From Verrucomicrobiota bacterium (GTDB lineage Bacteria > Verrucomicrobiota > Verrucomicrobiia > Verrucomicrobiales > Akkermansiaceae): a DNA stretch of 64,000 nucleotides. The position numbers were made by a program, and so were the translations under genes. Positions 1-7,800 of this stretch are shown piece after piece. Where the stretch lies: contig JAFLEH010000039.1 of NCBI GenBank assembly GCA_017301995.1, positions 1 through 64,000 of the forward strand. Reading direction: 5' to 3'. The first letter of the stretch is position 1. Each line of letters opens with the position of its first letter. The notes under the pieces are model-generated. The model had not been told where the DNA came from and did no database searches. It was given only the letters and a program-made list of their open reading frames with translations.

Positions 1-428
1 GATGCACGGTGCATCGTCGACCGGTCGTCTCTCCGCGAGTGTCGACCGCCCAAGCAAACCCGTGAATTCATCTCGGCTTATCGCACGGCTATGTTCGTAT
101 TGGATTGGCATGTCTCTTCTGCCGAACAGTGGAATTAGTTCCGGACGTTAGGGTGCCAAAATCGGGTGGTTTCGGCAATGAAAATGTTGGAGAGTTTCAC
201 AAATGCCTCATAATCAGCGGTTTGAGCGGATGATTACAGATTATGAAATTTACGGGTCGGTTTAGGATTCCGGACGATTTTCCCGGTCTGGAATTGTTGG
301 GTTCGTACCGTGAACCATCGGTGATAGTCACTGATGGTTTAATTTCAGAATTGATTAGGGACATGGGATTTTTGTCGCCCCAATGATTTTGTTCTTGCGT
401 TGAGGGTGTTTTTGCGAACAGTGGTCGC
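1..428. other. Gene-free AT-richer stretch
   Basis: No convincing coding region on either strand. The base composition is clearly more AT-rich than the rest of the window. It opens with a perfect palindrome, GATGCAC-G-GTGCATC (1-15), and contains a strong hairpin at 313-339. It lies upstream of an integrase-like fragment, so it may be the remains of an insertion or of an integron-like region, but no clear attachment site could be defined. Confidence 0.5.
313..345 (+). terminator. Terminator-like hairpin
   Basis: Arms AACCATCGGTGA (313-324) and TCACTGATGGTT (328-339) pair over 12 positions with one G-U and a 3-base loop, and are followed by TTAATTT. The shape fits an intrinsic terminator on the plus strand. 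No gene is visible immediately upstream, so it may belong to a decayed element. Confidence 0.4.
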
Positions 429-659
429 ATGAGCACTTCGCGCTATGCCGACTGGAGAGCGGATTTGGATGCGTCGCGGGATCTGGGCGATCTCGACAAG
501 CAGAGCTATGGGTTCGTGCTGGGCTGGTTCGAGAGTTGGAGGCTGCGCAAGGGGCTGCGGGCGGAGCGGCCCACGGCGGTGGTGTTTTGGAAGGAGCAGG
601 TTATGGTCAAGCCGCGCAAGGACTGGCAGCGGGAGCGCTGGGCGGAAGCCGGGGTTTGA
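429..659 (+). pseudogene. Integrase N-terminal fragment (possible)
   Basis: A 76-residue frame opening with ATG, rich in Trp, Arg and Lys. It resembles the N-terminal SAM-like, DNA-binding part of integron or transposon tyrosine recombinases, for example the segment around LDKQSYGFVLGWFESW and RKDWQRERWAEA. It stops where the rest of that domain and the catalytic domain should follow. The sequence after the stop turns into dispersed repeats, which suggests truncation. The assignment rests on motif resemblance only; a small unrelated protein is possible. Confidence 0.35.
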
Positions 660-698
660 TTGACGATTGTTGATTTTTGAATTGGGAGATGAGGGGAG

Positions 699-720
699 GT
701 TATTGGTTATTGGTTATTGG
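699..720. repeat. GGTTATTG word repeat
   Basis: Three tandem copies of the heptamer TTATTGG. Similar runs occur at 1205-1230, 1579-1592 and, in reverse orientation, at 45131-45157, always outside genes. They break up the AT content of intergenic DNA in an otherwise GC-rich region. Confidence 0.7.
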
Positions 721-739
721 GGGGCGCTTTTTCATCCAC

Positions 740-940
740 AATCCACAATCCACGATCTTCGATCTCCTTGGCGGACTTGGCGTCCTGGCGGTGAATCTTT
801 TCGGCTGGGGGGAGGTTGATCTGGCTGGCTGGCGGACTGAAGTCCGCGCTCCATGGGTTGGCATCCGCGATCTTCGATCCACGATCCACGATCTTCCATC
901 CCCTTCGCGATACTCTGGCATCGACGCTCATACGGGAAGA
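740..940. repeat. Mosaic intergenic repeat, copy 1
   Basis: Contains the module TTGGCGGTGAATCTTTTCGG (787-806) and a block of GATCCACGATC/GATCTTCGATC words ending in ATACTCTGGCATCGACGCTC. The same modules recur in other orders at 975-1080, 1612-1655, 2186-2370 and 2384-2480. Frames crossing it are not believable as genes because they translate repeat words. Confidence 0.7.
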
Positions 941-974
941 GAGACCAGAATCAAGAATCAAGAGACAAGAGAAG

Positions 975-1080
975 AAACCTCCTTCGCGTCCTTTGCGGCT
1001 TGGCGGTGAATCTTTTCGGTTGGGGGGAGCCTGGGAGTCCACGCTCTCACGAGCGCGGCTACGGGGAGTGGCGGCGAAGC
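975..1080. repeat. Mosaic intergenic repeat, copy 2
   Basis: Carries the TTGGCGGTGAATCTTTTCGG module, followed by a second module containing CCACGCTCTCACGAGCGCGG. The second module forms a short hairpin, with CGCTC pairing with GAGCG. It matches the copies at 2186-2370 and 2384-2480 almost base for base. Confidence 0.7.
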
Positions 1081-1243
1081 GGCTACGGTGGCGGGCAAGC
1101 TGCCGCCCTTGGTCGATTCCGGTCGGACGGACGGAAAACCATCGGTGGGTTGCTCATGGATGAAGGTTTCCTAGCAAACCCGGAGCGGGTGTCAAGGGGG
1201 AATTGGGTTATTGGTTATTTGTTATTGGTTCACAAGTGTCCGG

Positions 1244-1531
1244 TTATAAGTTATTGAACATCAATTGATTAGGATTCGCGTTATGCATGGTTCTGTGCTC
1301 GGTTTCCATAAGTAGTTCATTTAGAGTGACTTTTTCGAACGGATGGACGCTCAAAATCTGCAAAGTTCTGTGGAGTGTGCCGGGCAGCTTGATCTGCTTG
1401 TGGAGGATCGCAATCATCAGGTAGGTGCAGACCGCAATCAATAGCAGCCGGAGTTCATCGCCGCGGAGTATGGAAAATCTCACTCGAAAGTTCAAATGCG
1501 TGACATCGAGAATTTCATGCAAGCTATTCAT
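1244..1531 (-). pseudogene. IS4-type transposase C-terminal remnant
   Basis: The frame encodes 95 residues. From about residue 28 it matches the C-terminal end of IS4-superfamily DDE transposases: a hydrophobic LLLIAVCTYLMIAILHKQ segment, then LPGTLHRTLQILSVHPF, and an ending NQLMFNNL like the usual NQLxLFDL terminus. The catalytic DDE core and the N-terminal domain are missing, and no terminal inverted repeats were found nearby. It is therefore a remnant rather than an active insertion sequence. The first ~27 residues are probably unrelated or degraded sequence. Confidence 0.65.
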
Positions 1532-1848
1532 TTTCTTCGCTTTGGGAATGCAGAACCCTCAGTTAGCCGGACACCCGTGTTATTGGTTATTAGGGGAGCG
1601 GGGCGCTTTTTCGTCTTCGATCTCGTTGGCGTCTTGGCGGTGAAATTTTCCGGCGTAGAAGTCGGCGCATCCGGCGGGTAGTTGGTTGGGACGAGGATCC
1701 GTTTCCGGACTACGGGAGTGTTTTGGCACTGTCCGGGGTAGGGTTCCATGGGGAAAAAGGAGTTCGGTGCATGATCTGGCCGGATGGAAGAGCCTTCCGG
1801 CCTGGTTTTCGTCTTTTCCGAGCCGATCTACACGTTTCCAAACGGGAA

Positions 1849-2130
1849 ATAATTCGAGCCGCTCGCGATGGGATCGAATTATCATGCCTCGGAAGAGTCG
1901 TCCGGCCGGAAAGTATTCGATCCGGATGCGTCGGGACCGAATTATTTCGGCCCGGAAGCGTCTTCCGACAGGAAATAATTCGGTCCGTGTGGAGCGGGAC
2001 CGAATTATGAGCGGTCGGGAGTGATGTCAAAGTCCCCGGAATTCGGTCCCGGCGCGTCCGGATCGAATTTCCACCGGCCGGAACACGTGTCACGGGTGCC
2101 GGTAATTCGGTCCCGATGCGTCGGGACTTG
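1849..2130. repeat. 63-bp tandem hairpin array
   Basis: Five tandem units begin at 1849, 1912, 1975, 2038 and about 2102, a constant 63-bp step (the last about 64). Each unit holds an inverted repeat of the form ATAATTCGGTCC ... GGACCGAATTAT around a ~10-base loop. The unit at 1975-2008 is perfect over 12 bp, and the others carry compensating or single changes. Because 63 is a multiple of three, both strands also read as 21-residue peptide repeats (minus strand DRIISCRKTLPGRNNSVP-like). No start, export signal or known domain supports a real protein. Confidence 0.8.
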
Positions 2131-2185
2131 ATTTTTTCCAGCGGGGAGAGATGCTCGGCGACCGCGCCACAGCGCCTTTCTTCTC

Positions 2186-2370
2186 CGATCCTTCCGTCCC
2201 CTTCGCGAACTTGGCGTCTTGGCGGTGAATCTATTCGGCAAGCGGAGCCTGGGGAGGCCACGCTCTCACGAGCGCGGCTACGGGGAGTGCGCCTTCCATC
2301 TTCGATCCACGATCTCCGATCTTCGATCTCCTTGGCGATACTCTGGCATCGACGCTCATAGAGCGCCGCT
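2186..2370. repeat. Mosaic intergenic repeat, copy 3
   Basis: Contains all three modules in order: the TTGGCGGTGAATCTATTCGG module, the CACGCTCTCACGAGCG hairpin module, and the GATCCACGATC/GATCTTCGATC words ending ATACTCTGGCATCGACGCTC. It is the most complete copy and may represent the ancestral arrangement. Confidence 0.7.
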
Positions 2371-2383
2371 ACAAGCACCTCTA

Positions 2384-2535
2384 TCCCTTTGGCGAACTTG
2401 GCGGCTTGGCGGTGAATCTTTTCGGCAAGCGGGAGCCTGGGAGGCCACGCTCTCACGAGCGCGGCTACGGGGAGCGCCGGCAACGGACTGGGGCGGGGAC
2501 GCCCCAGCCACGATTGGAGGCCACGCTCTCGAGTC
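2384..2535. repeat. Mosaic intergenic repeat, copy 4 plus partial
   Basis: Another pair of TTGGCGGTGAATCTTTTCGG and CACGCTCTCACGAGCG modules (2384-2480). A partial copy at about 2515-2532 has lost the second hairpin arm. It lies about 140 bp upstream of kup and may contain that gene's promoter, but no clear promoter boxes could be assigned. Confidence 0.6.
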
Positions 2536-2675
2536 CTGATTTTTTCGGTCCGGCCGCCGATTTGCCGTCGGCGGGGATTTGCCGGGGATTTGCCTTGCAA
2601 TGGGGTGGTCCGGGGGCTTGAATCGCCGCCCGCCGGGCTGCCTCAGCCGGGCCGCGCCGCAACGTTTCATCCGAA

Positions 2676-4577
2676 ATGAGCACACCTTCAGAGATGTCCC
2701 CCCGGCGCAAGGCCTTGCTGGCCTTGGGAGCGCTGGGCGTGGTTTATGGCGACATCGGCACCAGCCCGCTTTACGCCCTCAAGGAATCGCTCGCCGGCCA
2801 CGCCGGGCACGGCGTAATGGCCCCTATCCCGGAAAACGTCATCGGCATCCTCTCGTTGCTCATTTGGTCGCTGCTGGTGCTTATTTCGATCAAGTACATC
2901 TCGGTGGTCATGCGCGCGGACAACGAGGGGGAAGGCGGCATGATGTCGCTGCTGGCCCTCACGGTGCCCGGCGCCGGCAAACCGGCGAACCGCCGCGCCA
3001 CCCTGCTGGTGGTCATGGGGTTGCTCGGCACCGCGTTTCTGTTTGGGGAAGGGATCATCACCCCGGCGATCTCGGTGCTTTCCGCGGTGGAGGGTCTGAA
3101 AGTCAACATCCACGGGCTCGACGACAAGCTGATCGTGGCGATCACCGCGGTGATTCTGGCCGGGCTTTTCGCCATTCAATCCCGCGGAACCGGAAAAGTA
3201 GGCGCTCTATTCGGTCCGATCACCCTGCTCTGGTTTGTCAGCATCGCCGCATGCGGGGTGCGCGGCATTCTGATGAATCCCGAAGTCCTCAAGGCGTTCA
3301 ATCCCTGGTATGGTCTCTGTTTCCTACTCAGCCACGGTTGGGAGAGCGCGATTACCCTCGGCAGCGTCTGTCTTGTGATCACCGGGGGCGAGGCCCTATA
3401 CGCGGACATGGGCCACTTCGGAAAGGGCCCGATCCGGATGGCATGGTGGGCGGTCGTCCTGCCTGCGTTGCTTCTGAACTACCTCGGCCAGGGAGCGTAT
3501 GTCCTTCACGAGCACTCCGATCAGGCATTGATCTCGCCGCTTCACCAGTTGGCTCCGGAGTGGTTCCGCATGCCACTGGTAGTCCTTGGCACGATGGCTG
3601 CGGTCATCGCCTCCCAGGCGCTGATTTCCGGCGCGTTTTCACTCACCATGCAGGCGGTGCAAATGGGTTACCTGCCCCGCATCGCCATCCGCCACACCTC
3701 GGAAAGCGAGCACGGCCAGATCTACATCCCGCTCGTCAACCGGGCGATCATGATCGGCAGCATCGCCTTGGTACTGGTTTTCCAAACCTCCAGCAACCTG
3801 GCCGCCGCCTACGGGATCGCGGTCTGCCTGACCATGTCGATCACCACCGTGCTGCTCTCCCAACTCGCCCATTACCGCTGGGGCTGGCCGTGGTGGAAGG
3901 TCATCGCGATTTGCGGCGTGTTCATCACCATCGAGCTCTGCTTCGTCGTGTCCAATCTTCTCAAGGTGGTGAATGGCGGCTACGTGCCGCTGATCATCGG
4001 CGCCTGCCTGCTGGTCACCATGCTCACCTGGAAACGCGGCCGCGCCGTGCTCGCGGGCAAGTTCGCCGACATCTGCCTGCCCCTCAAGGACCTGATTTCC
4101 TCGCTCAACCGCGGCGGGGCCACCCGCGTGCGCGGCACCGCCGTGTTTCTATCCGCCTCCTGCGGCACCGCTCCGCCGGCCCTGCTCCACAATCTCAAGC
4201 ACAACCAGGTGCTCCACGAAACGACGGTCATTCTAACCATCCAATCGATCCGGTCGCCCCGCGTTGGAGATGACGAGCGCATCGAGGTCGAGGAGGTCGG
4301 CAGCGGGCTCTGGCGGGTGGTCGCCCGCTACGGGTTCATGGAACAGCCGGACGTGCCGGAGATTCTCCGCACCTGCTCCAAGCGCGGACTCAACTGCCCC
4401 ATCGAGAAGGTCTCGTTCTTCCTCGGCCGCGAAACCATCGTGCCCACCAGCACCAACATCCCGCTCTGGCAGGCGAAATACTTCGCCCTGCTCTCCCGCG
4501 GATCCCAAAGCGCCATGGAGTTCTTCAAACTCCCGCCCAACCGCGTCATCGAACTCGGCGCGCAGGTGGAGGTCTGA
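2676..4577 (+). CDS. kup: Kup family potassium transporter
   Basis: A 633-residue low-affinity K+ uptake protein of the KUP/HAK/KT family in the inner membrane, thought to be a K+/H+ symporter. The N-terminus has the family signature LGVVYGDIGTSPLYAL at about residues 20-35. It is followed by about 12 hydrophobic segments and a hydrophilic C-terminal domain from about residue 460. Length fits the family. The ATG at 2676 gives MSTPSEMSPRRK; the later ATG at 2694 is also possible. It stands alone, convergent with the uvrA gene, with an inverted-repeat element between them. I see no regulatory signal. Confidence 0.93.
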   Translation: MSTPSEMSPRRKALLALGALGVVYGDIGTSPLYALKESLAGHAGHGVMAPIPENVIGILSLLIWSLLVLISIKYISVVMRADNEGEGGMMSLLALTVPGAGKPANRRATLLVVMGLLGTAFLFGEGIITPAISVLSAVEGLKVNIHGLDDKLIVAITAVILAGLFAIQSRGTGKVGALFGPITLLWFVSIAACGVRGILMNPEVLKAFNPWYGLCFLLSHGWESAITLGSVCLVITGGEALYADMGHFGKGPIRMAWWAVVLPALLLNYLGQGAYVLHEHSDQALISPLHQLAPEWFRMPLVVLGTMAAVIASQALISGAFSLTMQAVQMGYLPRIAIRHTSESEHGQIYIPLVNRAIMIGSIALVLVFQTSSNLAAAYGIAVCLTMSITTVLLSQLAHYRWGWPWWKVIAICGVFITIELCFVVSNLLKVVNGGYVPLIIGACLLVTMLTWKRGRAVLAGKFADICLPLKDLISSLNRGGATRVRGTAVFLSASCGTAPPALLHNLKHNQVLHETTVILTIQSIRSPRVGDDERIEVEEVGSGLWRVVARYGFMEQPDVPEILRTCSKRGLNCPIEKVSFFLGRETIVPTSTNIPLWQAKYFALLSRGSQSAMEFFKLPPNRVIELGAQVEV

Positions 4578-4585
4578 CTTCAGAG

Positions 4586-4760
4586 ATCCTGATCCGGGGC
4601 CTTGTTTTCCGCTCCACTGCGTTTGCCGGTCGGAAAATGGTTTGGCACAATCGGGCCAAGAAGCCAGAGACCAGAAACCGGAAACCAGAAAGAAAGCACC
4701 ATTCATCGACGTGGCTGTCGCCGCGAATTGTGCCAAATCATTTTCCGACCGGATCAGGAT
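4586..4760. repeat. Inverted-repeat element between kup and uvrA
   Basis: Two 26-bp arms (4626-4651 and 4727-4752) are inverted copies with one mismatch; each contains GGAAAATGRTTTGGCACAAT or its complement. A second inverted pair, ATCCTGATCCGG (4586-4597) and CCGGATCAGGAT (4749-4760), partly overlaps the right arm. The 75-base centre contains the purine run CCAGAGACCAGAAACCGG. The element may act as a bidirectional terminator for the two converging genes or be a small non-coding mobile repeat. Confidence 0.7.
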
Positions 4761-4828
4761 GTCTGGACTTCGGACTTCCCGATCCGGTGCGCCTCGCCGC
4801 CGGCTTCATTCCGTTCCGGAAGATCGCC

Positions 4829-7800
4829 CTATTTCCGGGGGCAATTGGCTAGAAACGGCTTGAGAAACGGCGCGGTGCGGGAGGACTTGTGAGCCACGAT
4901 CTTTTCCGGTGGTCCCTGGGCGACCACCCTGCCGCCGCCCTCGCCGGCTTCCGGGCCGAGGTCGATGATCCAATCGGCCTCGGCCGCCACCGCCATATGA
5001 TGTTCGATCACCACGACCGTGTGTCCCTCGTCCACCAGGCGGTGAAGCACCTCGATGAGGCGCTGCACGTCCTCGCGATGGAGGCCCACGGTGGGTTCCT
5101 CGATCAGATAGAGATTGCGGCCCGCGCGCGCGGCGTCGTTGAGGCGTTGTTTGATCGACCGGCCCTTGGTGAGTTCGGAGACCAGCTTGATCCGCTGCGC
5201 CTCACCGCCTGAAAGTGTCGGGCTGGGCTGGCCCAACTGGAGGTAGCCCAAGCCGGTATCGGCCAGCAGCCGCAGCGGAGCGGCGATGCGCGGTTGGGAT
5301 TCGAAAAACACGGCGGCCTCGTCGATGGTCATGTCCAGCACCTGTCCGATGTTGCGCCCGCGGAATGTCACTTCCAATGTGGCCGGATTGTAGCGCTCGC
5401 TCCGGCAGGTCTCGCACGGCACCCAGGTTGGCGGCAGGAAGTCCATTTCCAGTTTTACCCGGCCGTTGCCATTGCAATCCGGGCAGCGTCCGCCTTCGGT
5501 GTTGAAGGAAAACCGGGATGCCTCATAGCCGCGGACGCGGGCCTCGGGCAATTGGGCGAACAGCGCGCGGATGTCGTCGAACACCTTCACATAGGTCGCC
5601 GGACAGGAACGCGACGTCTTGCCGATCGGCGACTGATCCACTTCATAACAGGATTTGATTTGCTCGAACCCGGTGGCCTTCGCGAACGGGAGTTGGTCCT
5701 TGGCCTTGCGGGCGCCCGAGGCCGCCACCGCCACGCATCCGTGCATCAGCGAGGATTTTCCCGAACCGGAAATGCCCGTTAGAACCGTGAGCCGGCCCAG
5801 CGGAATCCGGACATCGGCGCTTTTGAGGTTGTTTGCAACGCAGCCCGACAATCCGAGCGCCGGATGATCCTTGGAAACCGTCCTGCGTTTGCCCCGCATC
5901 GGGTGGCGGATCTCCATGGTGAGCGCCCTCCACGTGGGCGAATCCGGGTGGCGGCGCACCACGGCGGCGGAGGCGCCGGGCTTGGGCGGCGATCCCTGAT
6001 AGACCACCTCGCCCCCCAGGCGTCCGGCACCGGGTCCGAGGTCAACGAGATGGTCGGCCGCCGCGATGGTGTCTTCGTCGTGCTCCACCACGATCAGCGA
6101 GTTCCCGTGGTCACGCAGGTTGGTTAGCGTGCGCAGCAGCGAAACGTTGTCGCGCGGATGGAGGCCGATGGTAGGCTCATCCAGCACATATAAAACTCCG
6201 CGCAAATTCGAGCCGAGTTGGGCCGCCAAACGGATCCGCTGGGACTCGCCGCCGGAGAGCGTGTTGGCCGAGCGGTCGAGCTGGAGATAGCCAAGCCCGA
6301 CCTCGCGGAGAAACTCCAGCCGCTGCCGGATCTCCGGCAAAATATCACGGGCAATCTGCGAGTCGCGCCCGCCGTCGAACGCGAGCCCGGCGAAATGCTC
6401 CGCCGCGCGATCGATGGATAGATTGGCGAGATCGGCGATCCGGGTACGCTCCAACGTGACCGCCGCCGCCACCGGATTGAGCCGGTGGCCATGGCACGCC
6501 GGGCACTCCACGAGTTCGGTGTCCTCCATCCGCTCGATCGCGCGGTCGGCATCCAGCTCCGCCGCGAGCACGGAGTCGAAGCGCGACATATCAATCTGAT
6601 AGCGCTTGCGCGGCACCCTGCCATGGCCGCGGCAGGACGGGCACCAGCCGTGGGGAGAGTTGAAGGAAAACAGCCGCGGATCCAGATCATCGAACGAGCG
6701 GTTGCATCCCGGGCAGCTCGATTTGGTGGACAGCAACTCGATTTTTCCGCCAGCGTTCCGCAGTTTGAGGATTCCCTTGCCAATGCCCAGCGCCTTGTTG
6801 ATCGCCTCCGCCCGGGATCCGCTGCTGGAATCGCGGCCCAGCCGCGCGAAAGCCGCGACCTCGACGTCGATATCGTGTTCCCGGAACCGCTCCAACCGCA
6901 GCCGCTCCGCGGAATCGCGGATTTCGCCATCCACCAACAATCTCCCGAAGCCATGCCGCGCCGCCCACTCGCCGATATCGGTGTGGTAGCCCTTGCGCCC
7001 ACGGATCAGCGGCGCGAAAACCGCGACCCCGCCCTCCGCGAGGCGTTCCAACAGCAGTTTCTCGATCGCCGCAACCGATTGCCGCGCCACCGGAATCCGG
7101 CAGTCGGGGCAGTGCGGCGTGCCGAGCTTGGAATATAACAATCGGATGAAATTCCATAACTCCGTGACCGTGGCCACGGTGGATTTTCCTCCGCCCTGCG
7201 AGACCCGCTGCTCGATGGCCACGGTCGGCGGCAGCCCGGCGAGTTGGTCGATCTCCGGCTTTTCCAACTGCTCCGCGAACTGGCGGGCGTAGGCCGACAT
7301 CGAGTCCAAAAACCGCCGCTGCCCCTCGGCAAACAGAATGTCGAACGCGAGCGTGGATTTTCCCGATCCGGATAGACCGGAGACCACCACCAATTGATCG
7401 CGGGGAATTTCCAGCGAAACGTTCTTGAGATTATGATGGCGCGCGCCCTTGAGCGAGATCATGCCGCGATCCTCCGCCACGGGCCGGCGTTTTTCCTTCT
7501 CCGCGCGTCCGGCTTTTCCCGATCCGCCCAACGCCTGCCGCAGGAATCCGGCTGTTGGAGTGTCCAGCTTCGCCACCGCCTCGGGCGGACCGGCGGCAAC
7601 CAGACGTCCCCCACCCTCGCCCGCCTCGGGACCGAGATCGAGGATCCAATCCGCGCACTTGATCACGTCCAGATTGTGCTCGATCACGAGCAGACTGTGG
7701 CCGGCCGTCACCAGGCGGTCGAATACACCCAGCAGATTCGCAATGTCGGCGAAATGCAGCCCGGTGGTGGGCTCGTCCAGAATCAGCAGCTTGGTTTTCC

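Noticed and set aside
120..170. Integron attI or attC-like site (CGTTAGGG)
   Set aside because: The seventh base does not fit GTTRRRY and no matching partner core was found; GTTAG is also common throughout this DNA.
1710..2600. 296-codon minus-strand frame with 21-residue repeats
   Set aside because: Its repeats are explained by the 63-bp DNA array and the dispersed repeats; there is no start context, export signal or known domain.
2579..4273. 564-codon frame overlapping kup on the same strand
   Set aside because: It is a shifted reading of kup with Arg/Pro/His-rich composition; the kup frame has the family motifs.
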